Positions 1 through 8,175 of a DNA stretch of 64,000 nt are shown here, piece by piece; within the stretch, counting starts at the first letter, position 1, and each line of letters opens with the position of its first letter. The position numbers were made by a program, and so were the translations under genes. This DNA comes from Alteribacillus persepolensis (GTDB lineage: Bacteria; Bacillota; Bacilli; Bacillales; Marinococcaceae), in contig NZ_FNDK01000002.1 in NCBI RefSeq assembly GCF_900099605.1, forward strand, positions 174,131 to 238,130, given 5' to 3'. The notes beneath the pieces were generated by a model, which did no database searches, had not been told where the DNA came from, and worked only from the letters and a program-made list of their open reading frames with translations.

Positions 1-527
1 AAGGGGTTCATCGTTTAGTAAGAATTTCACCATTTGATTCATCCGGTCGTCGTCATACCTCGTTTGTTTCGTGTGATGTGATGCCGGAGATGGATGATAA
101 TGTGGAAGTGGAAATCAACAGTGAAGACTTGAAAATTGATACCTACCGCTCAAGTGGTGCAGGTGGACAGCATGTGAATACGACCGATTCTGCGGTGCGT
201 ATTACCCACCTTCCAACAAACACCGTCGTTACATGTCAAAACGAACGTTCGCAAATTAAAAACCGGGAACAAGCCATGAAAATGCTGCGTGCAAAGCTTT
301 ACCAAATGAAGATAGAAGAGCAGCAGCGCGAATTAAATGAAATCAAAGGGGAACAAAAGGAAATCGGCTGGGGAAGCCAAATTCGCTCTTACGTATTCCA
401 CCCTTATAATATGGTGAAAGATCACCGCACAAATCTTGAAATAGGGAACACATCGGCGGTGATGGATGGAAACATTAATCCGTTTATAGATGAATATTTA
501 CGTGCAACAATGAACAATTCATCCTAG
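1..527 (+). CDS. prfB: Peptide chain release factor 2, C-terminal part (cut by window start)
   Basis: Release factor that recognises UGA and UAA stop codons and triggers peptidyl-tRNA hydrolysis on the ribosome. The reading frame is open from base 3. It contains the RF2-specific SPF stop-codon recognition tripeptide (codons at 27-35) and the catalytic GGQ motif (162-170), followed by the typical C-terminal helical region ending in ...[13 protein letters not shown]. The N-terminal half, including the programmed frameshift site usual in prfB, lies outside the window. An internal ATG at 78 is not the real start, because conserved RF2 sequence continues upstream of it. A terminator hairpin follows at 581. 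Confidence 0.96.
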   Translation, partial: GVHRLVRISPFDSSGRRHTSFVSCDVMPEMDDNVEVEINSEDLKIDTYRSSGAGGQHVNTTDSAVRITHLPTNTVVTCQNERSQIKNREQAMKMLRAKLYQMKIEEQQRELNEIKGEQKEIGWGSQIRSYVFHPYNMVKDHRTNLEIGNTSAVMDGNINPFIDEYLRATMNNSS

Positions 528-580
528 ATGGCGAAGTGTTTTTGTTTTTTCGTAACAACAACATGACAAGACGCAATGAA

Positions 581-608
581 AACTTGGCGGCTCATCGCCA
601 AGTTTTTT
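581..608 (+). terminator. Rho-independent terminator of prfB
   Basis: Nine-base-pair stem (581-589 with 596-604, AACTTGGCG/CGCCAAGTT), 6-nt loop, followed by a run of T. Confidence 0.85.
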
Positions 609-675
609 CAGCAGCATCTTGTTTGGAAAAATGATCCAAATGTGGAATGGTCATTCTGTTTAGGGGGATAATAAT

Positions 676-1461
676 ATGGATTTGGAATTAAAAGGAAAAG
701 CCGTTGTTGTGTTAGCATCAAGCAAAGGGTTAGGGAAAGCTTCGGCCCGGGAGTTTGCGTTAGAAGGGGCTAAGGTGATGCTGTGTGGCAGAAATCAAGA
801 GGTATTGGAAAAAGCAGCGAAAGAAATTGAGACAGAAAGCGGCAGTCCTGTTTTTTGGGAAGTGTGTGAGGTGTCAAATCAGGAAGACATCGAAGCACTA
901 ATGGAAGCTGCAATGGATAAAATGGGGCGGATTGATGTGCTTGTGAACAACGCTGGCGGCCCGCCTGCGGGGAAATTTGTCGATATGAAAGACAATGATT
1001 GGCAGCAAGCGTTTGAATTGACATTGTTTAGTTTTGTGCGAGCTATTCGTGCAGCACTTCCTGAATTAAAAAAGAACGAAGGGCGTATTGTTAATATTGC
1101 TTCCAGTTCAGTAAAAGAGCCGCTTGACAGCTTGATTTTGTCGAATACATTTCGGATGGGGATTGCTGGATTATCAAAAAGTTTAGCAAGAGAACTGGCA
1201 CCCGACGGTGTATTAGTTAATACAATTGGTCCTGGTCGTATTGCGACGGATCGTACAAAAGACTTAGATGAAAAACGTGCAGAAAAAAACGGTGTTTCTT
1301 TTGAAAAGGCAAGACAAGAGGCAGAATCCATGATTCCAATAGGCCGTTACGGCGCTCCGGAAGAGTTTGCTAAACAAGTGGTATTTCTTGGTTCATTTGC
1401 TAATACGTACGTTACCGGGCAAACGCTGTTGGTAGAAGGCGGGCTTGTCAAAGCGTATTAA
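676..1461 (+). CDS. Atypical short-chain dehydrogenase/reductase (FabG-like, lacks the catalytic Tyr)
   Basis: 261-residue single-domain Rossmann protein of the SDR superfamily, cytosolic. Seen: a glycine-rich nucleotide loop variant (ASSKGLGKASA, near residue 14), NNAGG near residue 91, IVNIASSS, and a C-terminal substrate region ending in VTGQTLLVEGG. The usual YxxxK catalytic pair is not present: the aligned segment reads SNTFRMGIAGL, with Phe and Gly where Tyr and Lys are expected. This resembles a known subgroup of beta-ketoacyl-ACP-reductase-like SDRs with a non-canonical active site. Start ATG 676 follows TAGGGGG. It stands alone between the prfB terminator and a YitT gene. Substrate unknown; the family assignment is secure, catalysis is not. 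Confidence 0.85.
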   Translation: MDLELKGKAVVVLASSKGLGKASAREFALEGAKVMLCGRNQEVLEKAAKEIETESGSPVFWEVCEVSNQEDIEALMEAAMDKMGRIDVLVNNAGGPPAGKFVDMKDNDWQQAFELTLFSFVRAIRAALPELKKNEGRIVNIASSSVKEPLDSLILSNTFRMGIAGLSKSLARELAPDGVLVNTIGPGRIATDRTKDLDEKRAEKNGVSFEKARQEAESMIPIGRYGAPEEFAKQVVFLGSFANTYVTGQTLLVEGGLVKAY

Positions 1462-1513
1462 AACGGCTCATTGATAAACAGCATTGTAAGCCCCAGCAGC
1501 AGGAGGAATGGAG

Positions 1514-2404
1514 ATGAGAAAAAAAGACAAACGAAGAGAAGTGATGTCCAAAAAACAGCAGATGACACTGAATGTTTTTTACATTTTGCTGGGGTCATCT
1601 GTTGTGGCGGTCTCATACAATGTATTTCTTCTTCCGAATCGGATTGCATCTGGAGGGTTAAGCGGCTTTGCCACGATTGTGTATGAAGTAGCTGGTATAG
1701 AGCCTGCCATTACGCTGTGGTCACTAAACATACCGCTGTTTGCAGCGGGAATCCTGCTTTTGGGCGGCTTAACATATGGAGGAAAAACATTAGCCGGTAC
1801 GCTTTTTCTTCCATTTGTAGTATACTTAACTAGAAATATCCAACCCGCTGTTGAAGATCCGCTCCTTGCTGCGCTGTTTGGCGGCATTGGTGTTGGGATA
1901 GGCCTAGGTTTAGTTTTTCGCGCACATGCATCGACGGGCGGAACCGATTTAGCTGCGCAAATTATTAACAAGTATACAGGCATTTCACTGGGTGCTTGCG
2001 TTTTTGTGATGGATGGTTTCATCGTTGCTGCCTCAGCCTTTGTATTCAGCTTTGAGTTTGCTCTTTATGCGTTAATTGGCTTGTTTGTAACCGGCAAAAC
2101 AATTGATATCGTTCAAACCGGCCTTGGTTATGCCAAAGTGGCTTATATTATTACCGATAAACAGGCCGATGTGCTGCCGCTTTTATTGAACCAAGTAGAC
2201 CGCGGTGTGACCACCTTGCATGCTCACGGCGGTTACACCAATAGAGAGCGGCCGGTGTTAATGTGCGTTGTAAACCGAAATGAAGTGACGAAGCTAAAGC
2301 AAGCAGTTCAGTCGGCTGATTCGCATGCCTTTGTTATTGTCACTAGTGCAACGGAAGTTCTTGGAGAGGGTTTTAAAAAAGAGACAGCCGGGTATACTAA
2401 GTGA
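1514..2404 (+). CDS. YitT family membrane protein (YvjA-like)
   Basis: 296-residue integral membrane protein with about five hydrophobic helices (residues about 15-190) and a soluble C-terminal DUF2179 domain (about 215-285; HAHGGYTNRERPVLMCVV). This is the standard YitT architecture and length. Molecular function is not established for the family. In B. subtilis the paralogue yvjA sits beside cccB, as here. An upstream in-frame ATG at 1508 is only 1 nt from the AGGAGG at 1501-1506, so ATG 1514 (7-nt spacing) is preferred. The gene is 48 bp upstream of cccB with no terminator between, so co-transcription is likely. Confidence 0.88.
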   Translation: MRKKDKRREVMSKKQQMTLNVFYILLGSSVVAVSYNVFLLPNRIASGGLSGFATIVYEVAGIEPAITLWSLNIPLFAAGILLLGGLTYGGKTLAGTLFLPFVVYLTRNIQPAVEDPLLAALFGGIGVGIGLGLVFRAHASTGGTDLAAQIINKYTGISLGACVFVMDGFIVAASAFVFSFEFALYALIGLFVTGKTIDIVQTGLGYAKVAYIITDKQADVLPLLLNQVDRGVTTLHAHGGYTNRERPVLMCVVNRNEVTKLKQAVQSADSHAFVIVTSATEVLGEGFKKETAGYTK

Positions 2405-2452
2405 GCGATATTGGAAAAATCATCTTAATTCATTGAAGTAGGAGGTCACATC

Positions 2453-2791
2453 ATGAAAAAGTTCTTGATGGCAATCGCTGGAAGTGCTGTACTCGTACTT
2501 GGTGCTTGTGGTGGCGGCGGTGAAGACGACGCTGGAGAAGCAGGCGGCGACGGCGGTGGTGACACCGGCGGTGAAACGTACGATGCAGCAGCTGCTGAAG
2601 AAACATATCAAGCCAACTGTGCACAATGCCACGGGGAAAACCTTGAAGGCGCCAGTGGCCCGGCATTGCCAGGCGGTAATTCCCAAGAAGACATTGTTAG
2701 TATGATTGAAAATGGCGGCAGCGGTATGCCACCCAATATTGTTGAAGGCGACGAAGCAGAAAATGTTGCTGCTTGGCTTGCTGACCAGTAA
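2453..2791 (+). CDS. cccB: Cytochrome c-551, membrane-anchored lipoprotein
   Basis: 112-residue small c-type cytochrome. The N-terminal signal peptide ends in a lipobox (VLGAC, Cys at about residue 19), so it should be lipid-anchored on the outer face of the membrane. An acidic, Gly-rich linker (about residues 20-42) precedes the heme domain: CAQCH covalent heme motif near residue 57 and the axial Met in SGMPP near residue 91. Length and neighbourhood (yitT-like, ftsE) match B. subtilis cccB. Strong AGGAGG Shine-Dalgarno at 2442-2447. The function is electron transfer to a terminal oxidase by family knowledge. The long Gly/Asp/Glu linker is richer in acid than I would expect for the family. 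Confidence 0.93.
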   Translation: MKKFLMAIAGSAVLVLGACGGGGEDDAGEAGGDGGGDTGGETYDAAAAEETYQANCAQCHGENLEGASGPALPGGNSQEDIVSMIENGGSGMPPNIVEGDEAENVAAWLADQ

Positions 2792-2804
2792 GACAGACAA
2801 GCAT

Positions 2805-2838
2805 GGGCCGGTAAATCATCCGGCCCAGCCGCTTTTTT
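2805..2838 (+). terminator. Terminator of cccB
   Basis: GGGCCGG (2805-2811) pairs with CCGGCCC (2820-2826); T-run at 2833-2838 after a 6-nt gap. Confidence 0.7.
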
Positions 2839-3309
2839 GGCATGGGGCAGGAAAGAATAACATATGAACATACATGAAACATGGGTATTATCAATACGCT
2901 TATGCTGCAAAAAACCTGTACATGCCACGGAAGTAATCGCCCGCACTGAAAATACGTACACCAGGTAAGCATAGAAGCTAGTGTTTTTAGATTGAATGGA
3001 AGTGCCCAGCCGCTTTGGCATGCTTTGTATGAATGGGTTCAGCAAGCTGCCTCAGGGAGTATTTTTCAAAGAAAACAGTGACTTCTGAATGCCCCAACTT
3101 AGCAGAAGATTCTTCCCCTTAATCAATCTTCCTTCTTCAGGAGCGTTTGTGCTTCTCTTGTGAACAATGTGTAGCTTTTCCCTTCTTCTAGTTACATTCC
3201 TTTTCTTGAATTTTCCTATTTTAACGGTATATATGTGCTTTTGTGATAGATTTTTAGGCTTTTGAAATCAAAATGTAACAACTTTATAGCATTCATTCAT
3301 TTGAAAAGA
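2839..3309 (+). other. Intergenic region without recognisable gene
   Basis: About 470 bases between the cccB terminator and the ftsE promoter. The 3' part is pyrimidine- and AT-rich. Short ORFs on both strands have no Shine-Dalgarno and no family resemblance. Confidence 0.5.
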
Positions 3310-3318
3310 TGATATAAT
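3310..3318 (+). promoter_or_regulatory. Extended -10 promoter, ftsEX operon
   Basis: TGATATAAT, a perfect extended -10 (TGnTATAAT), about 140 nt upstream of ftsE. The -35 region is poor, as expected for an extended -10 promoter. Confidence 0.6.
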
Positions 3319-3460
3319 GTGTTGGTGGAAGATGACAGGAAAGTATTTTATTTTACTTTTTTCTACATTTCGTTTATCAATACAATATTTTCTTTTATAG
3401 AGAAAGTGGACAACCCTCGTGATCCAGCCCCGAAATTGCCAGCTTCAGGAAGTGATATAA

Positions 3461-4147
3461 GTGATAGAAATGACCGACGTGTCAAAAACGTATGCAAACG
3501 GTGTAAATGCGCTGAATAACATTGATGTTTTGATTGAAAAAGGCGAGTTTGTTTACATCGTCGGCCCAAGTGGTGCAGGGAAATCCACCTTTATTAAAAT
3601 GATCTACCGCGAGGAAAAGCCCTCTGATGGAAGGATTATGATAAATGGACATGATTTAACGACACTAAAAGAGAAGCATGTCCCGTATTTGCGCCGTAAT
3701 ATCGGCGTTGTATTCCAGGATTTTAAATTACTTCCAAAGATGACGGTTTTTGAGAACGTTGCATTTGCGCTTGAAGTCATTGAAGAGCCGCGCTCAGAGA
3801 TTAAAAAGCGTGTGATGGAAGTGCTTGACATTGTCAAATTAAAAAATAAAGCTCGTTTTTTTCCTGATGAATTATCAGGCGGCGAGCAGCAGCGTGTATC
3901 AATTGCACGTGCGATTGTCAATCGTCCGCAAGTGGTCATAGCAGATGAACCAACCGGCAATTTAGATCCGGATACGTCCTGGGAAATCATGGATGTTTTA
4001 GAAGAAATTAACAAAAGAGGAACGACGATTCTTATGGCTACCCATAACAGGAGTATTGTAAACACAATAAAAAAACGGGTCATCGCTATCGAATCCGGCC
4101 GCATTGTCCGCGACGAACTTAGGGGGGACTACGGCTATGAAAGGTAG
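3461..4147 (+). CDS. ftsE: FtsE, ATPase of the FtsEX cell wall hydrolase regulator
   Basis: 228-residue ABC ATPase. Walker A GPSGAGKST (about residue 36), Q-loop in FQDFKLLP, signature LSGGEQQR and Walker B VVIADEP are all intact. The whole protein is close to B. subtilis FtsE, including its characteristic FIKMIYREEKP segment. With FtsX it forms a membrane ATPase that switches on an extracellular peptidoglycan hydrolase. Start is GTG 3461 (MIEMTDVSKTY), matching the family N-terminus. It overlaps ftsX by 11 bp, so translation is coupled; the M23 hydrolase gene follows directly. Confidence 0.97.
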   Translation: MIEMTDVSKTYANGVNALNNIDVLIEKGEFVYIVGPSGAGKSTFIKMIYREEKPSDGRIMINGHDLTTLKEKHVPYLRRNIGVVFQDFKLLPKMTVFENVAFALEVIEEPRSEIKKRVMEVLDIVKLKNKARFFPDELSGGEQQRVSIARAIVNRPQVVIADEPTGNLDPDTSWEIMDVLEEINKRGTTILMATHNRSIVNTIKKRVIAIESGRIVRDELRGDYGYER

Positions 4148-5033
4148 AACGCTTGTCCGTCACGGAAAAGAAGGGCTGAAAAATCTTGGCCGCAATGGAT
4201 GGATGAGCTTTGCGTCAATCAGTGCTGTGACGATTATGTTAATCGTTGTCGGTGTGTTTCTGGCACTCATATTAAACATGAACCACTTTATGTCTTCAGT
4301 AGAAGAAGACGTTGAGGTGCGTGTATATGTAGACTTAACAGCCACCGAAGAAGAACAGAAGGAATTAGAACAGCACCTGCATGATTTAGAGCAAGTAGAA
4401 CGTGTTACATATTTGGACAAAGATGAAGGGCTTGATCAGCTGATTAATAGTTTAGCAGAAGAAGACCAAGAAGCCTTTGAGTCACTTCGGGATGAAAATC
4501 CGTTAAACGATGCGTTTATTTTAGAGGCAGAGGAGCCGCAGTTGACAGAGCATGTTGCTCAGCAAGCGGAACAATTACCTCATATTGACCGAGTTGACTA
4601 TGGAGAACAAGTAGTCGAACAATTATTTAACGTGACGAGTGTGATGCGCACAATCGGTATTGTTCTTGTTATAGGTTTAATGTTTACATCTATGTTCTTG
4701 ATATCGAACACGATAAAGCTTACAATTGTATCAAGGCAAAAAGAAATTCAAATTATGAAATTAGTCGGAGCGACGAACGGTTTTATCCGGTGGCCATTTT
4801 TTGTTGAAGGACTTCTGCTTGGAGTATTAGGTTCAGTTATTCCGATTGCGGCAGTAGTGAGTGGGTATTCTTACCTGTACACACAGTTTGGCGAACGTTT
4901 GTCGTTAGATTTTGCCGAACTGCTGCCTGCATATCCGCTAATGCTGCAAGTGTCGCTCGTTTTGCTTGGCATAGGGGCTTTGATTGGTGTTTGGGGAAGT
5001 CTTATGTCTGTTCGTAAGTTTTTGAAAGTATAG
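4137..5033 (+). CDS. ftsX: FtsX, membrane subunit of FtsEX
   Basis: 298-residue membrane protein with the FtsX layout: cytoplasmic N-terminus, TM1 (about 25-48), a large acidic extracellular loop (about 50-165), then three TM helices with the FtsX-domain segment EIQIMKLVGATNGFIRWPFF. The extracellular loop is the part that contacts the hydrolase in other species. A longer frame from 4104 exists, but ATG 4137 has AGGGGGG at 4121-4127 and matches the family N-terminus. Eight bases after its stop the next transcript segment begins, leading into the LytM-type hydrolase that is the likely partner. Confidence 0.96.
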   Translation: MKGRTLVRHGKEGLKNLGRNGWMSFASISAVTIMLIVVGVFLALILNMNHFMSSVEEDVEVRVYVDLTATEEEQKELEQHLHDLEQVERVTYLDKDEGLDQLINSLAEEDQEAFESLRDENPLNDAFILEAEEPQLTEHVAQQAEQLPHIDRVDYGEQVVEQLFNVTSVMRTIGIVLVIGLMFTSMFLISNTIKLTIVSRQKEIQIMKLVGATNGFIRWPFFVEGLLLGVLGSVIPIAAVVSGYSYLYTQFGERLSLDFAELLPAYPLMLQVSLVLLGIGALIGVWGSLMSVRKFLKV

Positions 5034-5068
5034 AGGCTAGTTTGGTGATCAGAGGAGGAAACTTGGGG

Positions 5069-6316
5069 ATGCGAAAAACCGTGATCAAAGGTCTTGCAGC
5101 TTGTTTTATTGCAGCTGCAAGCTTTACATATACCGATATAAACACCGCTTCTGCAAATGCTGAGCTTCGCCAGAAGTTGAGTGAAATCGAAGAAAAGCGC
5201 AGTAATAATGACATAGAAGCAGAGGAAACGAAGCAGGAAATTGCTGAGCTTAAAGATGAAATTCAGACTGTACAAGATGAAATCCGTGAACTTGATGATA
5301 AAATGACTGAAACCAGTGAGAAAATCAGGGAGAAAGAAGACGAAATAGAAGAAACAGAAGAACGAATTGATGAGCTTAATGATGAAATTGCTGAACTGGA
5401 AAAACGGATTGCAGAACGAGATGAACTGTTAAAAGACCGCGTTCGTGCAATGTACCAAAACGGCGGTTCGGTTGACTACTTGGAAGTATTGCTTGGTGCG
5501 AAAAGTTTCGGTGATTTTCTTGACAGAGTTTCTGCGATGAATACCATTGCGGAACAAGACAGGGAGATTTTAGAGGCTCATATTGCAGATCAAGAAGCAT
5601 TGAAGCAAGCTAAGTCGGATGTAGAAGAAGAACTATCATCGCTTGAAACGAGTTTACAAGAGTTAGAGGATTTAAAAGAAACGCAAGAAAAACAAAGAAA
5701 AGAAAAGAATAATATTCTCGGTGATTTAGAAGAAGAGAGTGAACTGTTAGAAGACGCCCTGTTATCGCTTGAAGATGAAGACGCTCTTTTAGCAAAGCAA
5801 GAACAAGCAGCCGAGCAGGAGTTGGAAGCCTATAAAAAGCGAAAGGCGGCTGCAAAGCAAAACAGTCAGAGTGATACAAACAGTGCAAGTACAGACGTTC
5901 CTGCTGACAGCGGCGGAACAATGATGAGGCCGGCTACAGGATCTGTAACCTCCGAATATGGACCGCGCTGGGGCAGGATACACCATGGTATCGATATTGG
6001 CCAAGGCGGCCGTTCCAATGTACCGGTAGTCGCTGCAGCTAATGGAACAGTTGTGCAAGCCACATACATGAACGGATACGGCAATACAGTGATGATTTCT
6101 CACCGTATTGATGGCAAGCAGGTGACAACACTTTATGCTCACTTATCCTCTTCCAGTGTGTCAGCTGGGGATAGTGTGTCTAAAGGAGATAACATTGGTA
6201 TCATGGGGAATACAGGAGCCTCAAAAGGGCCGCACCTGCATTTTGAAGTGCACGAGGGGCCTTGGAATGGTGCAAAGTCCAACTCTGTCAATCCGCGTCA
6301 ATATGTGAATTTTTAA
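5069..6316 (+). CDS. EnvC-like murein hydrolase: coiled coil plus LytM/M23 domain
   Basis: 415-residue secreted protein. Signal peptide (residues 1-30, ending ...TASANA), long coiled coil rich in Glu/Lys/Asp (about 32-245), Ser-rich linker, then a C-terminal peptidase M23 domain. The Zn ligands of active LytM enzymes are present: H305-x3-D309 (HHGID) and H389-x-H391 (HLH), plus the catalytic-type His in LYAHLSS. Unlike E. coli EnvC, which has lost its ligands, this copy should be an active endopeptidase. ATG 5069 is preferred over GTG 5042 because AGGAGG lies at 5053-5058 and the signal peptide begins there. Position directly after ftsEX suggests it is the FtsEX-controlled hydrolase (inference). 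Confidence 0.93.
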   Translation: MRKTVIKGLAACFIAAASFTYTDINTASANAELRQKLSEIEEKRSNNDIEAEETKQEIAELKDEIQTVQDEIRELDDKMTETSEKIREKEDEIEETEERIDELNDEIAELEKRIAERDELLKDRVRAMYQNGGSVDYLEVLLGAKSFGDFLDRVSAMNTIAEQDREILEAHIADQEALKQAKSDVEEELSSLETSLQELEDLKETQEKQRKEKNNILGDLEEESELLEDALLSLEDEDALLAKQEQAAEQELEAYKKRKAAAKQNSQSDTNSASTDVPADSGGTMMRPATGSVTSEYGPRWGRIHHGIDIGQGGRSNVPVVAAANGTVVQATYMNGYGNTVMISHRIDGKQVTTLYAHLSSSSVSAGDSVSKGDNIGIMGNTGASKGPHLHFEVHEGPWNGAKSNSVNPRQYVNF

Positions 6317-6334
6317 TATGGTAGAAATGGAGAC

Positions 6335-6373
6335 GTCCCATTTTGGCTGAAAGAGCTGAGATGGGACATTTTT
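6335..6373 (+). terminator. Terminator of the ftsEX-M23 operon
   Basis: GTCCCAT (6335-6341) pairs with ATGGGAC (6361-6367), followed by TTTTT (6369-6373). Confidence 0.75.
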
Positions 6374-6573
6374 GCACATAAGAAATGTACCGCTTGGTAT
6401 CCAATGACAAGAAAGGATACATATTGGCATGGATGAATCACTAGATTGGCCGCCTGTATCTAAAGGATTAACATCAGCTGTGTTCTCTTCGCATGTTAGG
6501 ATGTGGAAAATCAGCATATGAAGAAAACAGCAGTTTGCGGCATAAATACGAAGAGATAGGCGAAGGTAGGCAG

Positions 6574-6666
6574 CTACAGTTCAATTTTGTTTCCTTTTGC
6601 GTATTTTCCTTGTTCTCCATATTGTTTGTTCGTTTCATATGTTCGCGCTTCTCCGCGTTTTCCCAT
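6574..6666 (-). CDS. 30-codon hydrophilic small protein behind a sigma-B-like promoter
   Basis: Thirty-codon ORF starting with ATG (complement of 6664-6666) and ending in TAG. It has a near-perfect Shine-Dalgarno AAAGGAGGG (complement of 6673-6681) at 6-nt spacing. The product starts MGKRGEARTYET and ends YAKGNKIEL; it is basic, without hydrophobic stretches, Cys or Trp. A sequence matching the general-stress sigma-B consensus lies 34-59 nt upstream of the start. I do not recognise the family. Support is the combination of promoter, ribosome site and clean start/stop; coding is still unproven because the ORF is so short. Confidence 0.6.
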   Translation of the reverse strand: MGKRGEARTYETNKQYGEQGKYAKGNKIEL

Positions 6667-6699
6667 GAAAATCCCTCCTTTGTATGAATTGGTTGTACA

Positions 6700-6725
6700 T
6701 TACCCACAAAGGATGACGTTTAAAC
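6700..6725 (-). promoter_or_regulatory. Sigma-B-type promoter for the 30-codon gene
   Basis: On the minus strand GTTTAA (complement of 6720-6725), 14-nt spacer, GGGTAA (complement of 6700-6705). The Bacillus sigma-B consensus is GTTTAA-N12-15-GGGTAT. Predicted transcription start is near 6693, leaving a leader of about 27 nt. Confidence 0.6.
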
Positions 6726-6737
6726 AAGCGAACATGC

Positions 6738-6772
6738 GAAAGCCGGGGCAGCTATTCCTGTAACTCCCGGCT
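6738..6772 (-). terminator. Weak terminator after the cysteine desulfurase
   Basis: AGCCGGG (6741-6747) pairs with CCCGGCT (6766-6772). On the minus strand only a short T tail follows. Confidence 0.4.
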
Positions 6773-6817
6773 GGCGGTTTCACTAATGTATATTATGTGC
6801 ACTTGTGATTCTGCATG

Positions 6818-7942
6818 TTAGGACAGCACATATTTTAGTTTTTCTATAACCATATCAATGTCGCGTTTTTCAGAATAGCGTCCAAGGCTGAAGCGAATCG
6901 CTCCTTTTCCAGTTTCCTCATCAACACCCATTGCTTCTAATACGTTAGACAGCTGAACGGTGTCGGCATGACAGGCAGCACCAGTAGAAGCCGCTAGTTC
7001 AGGAATCGCTTGTAAAATATCTTGGCCGGTACAGCCGATAAAGCTTACGTTCAATGTGTTAGGCAGGCGCTTTTCAGGGTGTCCATTCAAGCGGACGCGT
7101 TCTCCAAATGCTTTTTGCAGTTCCTTCCAAAACAAATCTCTAAGTTGTTGGATGTGACCGCTTCGGTTATTTGTTGCTGCGATTTCGCATGCTTGGCCAA
7201 GTGCACCAGCGAGAATGATATTTTCAGTTCCAGCTCGTCGTCCATTTTCATGACCGGCACCATGCATAAAGGAAGGCAGTGGTTTGTTTTTTCGCATGAA
7301 CAGCGCACCTATCCCCTTAGGAGCATATAGTTTGTGGCCGGCAACGGTTAGATAGTCCACTCCTAGTGCATCGACGTCGGCAGGGATTTTGCCCAGTGAT
7401 TGTGATGCATCGGTGTGAAACGCGATATCGTGCTGTTTAGCAATAGAAGATATAGTTTTGATTGGCTGGATGGTGCCTGTTTCATTGTTCGCGTGCATGA
7501 TAGAAATCAGCACCGTATTTTCAGTGACAGCTTGTTCGATTTCTTTAGGGTCAACGACTCCGTATGTATCGGTAGAGACATAGGTGATGGATATACCTTG
7601 TTCTTCCAGGTAGCGGCACGGCTCAAGAATAGCTGGATGTTCTGCTTTAGTTGTAATAATATGGGGGTGCTGCTGACGGTATTGCTCGATGATGCTTTTT
7701 AAGACGTGATTATTGGATTCTGTCCCTCCGCTCGTGAAAATAATTTCATCGGTGGCAGCACCAATAAAAGCAGCGACTTGGCTTCGTGCTTTCTCTACTG
7801 CTGCTTTGGCAGGTTCACCTGCCCAATGAGAAGCAGAAGGGTTGCCATAGACATAATCTGTTAGTTGATAGATGACTTGTTTTACTTCAGGCGCAAGTGG
7901 TGTACTTGCGTTATAGTCCATATAAATGTGTGTCATGTTCAT
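6818..7942 (-). CDS. Cysteine desulfurase (NifS/IscS-like aminotransferase class V)
   Basis: 374-residue PLP enzyme that removes sulfur from cysteine as an enzyme persulfide for Fe-S cluster or thiolated cofactor synthesis. Seen: PLP-binding His in AEHPA (residue 102), the PLP Asp in HTDASQS, the Schiff-base Lys at K204 (AGHKLYAPKG) and the sulfur-accepting Cys at C324 (STGAACHAD). The short loop around Cys has the CHAD form rather than the SSGSAC form of group I IscS proteins. Reads opposite to its neighbours. AAGGGGG lies 5 nt before ATG 7942; a second ATG at 7936 is also possible. No scaffold or thiolation partner gene is adjacent, so its acceptor is unknown. Confidence 0.92.
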   Translation of the reverse strand: MNMTHIYMDYNASTPLAPEVKQVIYQLTDYVYGNPSASHWAGEPAKAAVEKARSQVAAFIGAATDEIIFTSGGTESNNHVLKSIIEQYRQQHPHIITTKAEHPAILEPCRYLEEQGISITYVSTDTYGVVDPKEIEQAVTENTVLISIMHANNETGTIQPIKTISSIAKQHDIAFHTDASQSLGKIPADVDALGVDYLTVAGHKLYAPKGIGALFMRKNKPLPSFMHGAGHENGRRAGTENIILAGALGQACEIAATNNRSGHIQQLRDLFWKELQKAFGERVRLNGHPEKRLPNTLNVSFIGCTGQDILQAIPELAASTGAACHADTVQLSNVLEAMGVDEETGKGAIRFSLGRYSEKRDIDMVIEKLKYVLS

Positions 7943-8052
7943 TCATTCCCCCTTGTTGTTACTGTACATCACTTGTTTTTCTGTCCGCAACAAAAAGTCG
8001 TTGACATACGCTGTGCAAAGCGGTTCTCAGCTTTTTTCTCTCCTGTTTTTAT

Positions 8053-8080
8053 TTGTTGCATGCTTTTTTCATGCTAGAAT
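8053..8080 (+). promoter_or_regulatory. Possible sigma-A promoter of ctpB
   Basis: TTGTTG (8053-8058), 16-nt spacer, TAGAAT (8075-8080). A small GCATG/CATGC inverted repeat lies in the spacer. Confidence 0.35.
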
Positions 8081-8175
8081 AAAAGATAGCAAACTACTTC
8101 CAATAAATAATTGCTTGAAATACAGGCGCAGTATGTATGGCTGGCGATGAAACAGAGCTGAGGTGAAAGAGTGAT

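Noticed and set aside
3319..3519. 66-codon ORF ahead of and overlapping ftsE
   Set aside because: No ribosome site, begins at the -10 of the ftsE promoter, unusual composition; reads into ftsE in another frame.
6431..6523. 30-codon plus-strand ORF beginning MDESLDWPPVSKG
   Set aside because: The nearest purine-rich site is about 12 nt away, there is no promoter and no family resemblance; it lies opposite the region of the better supported minus-strand ORF.
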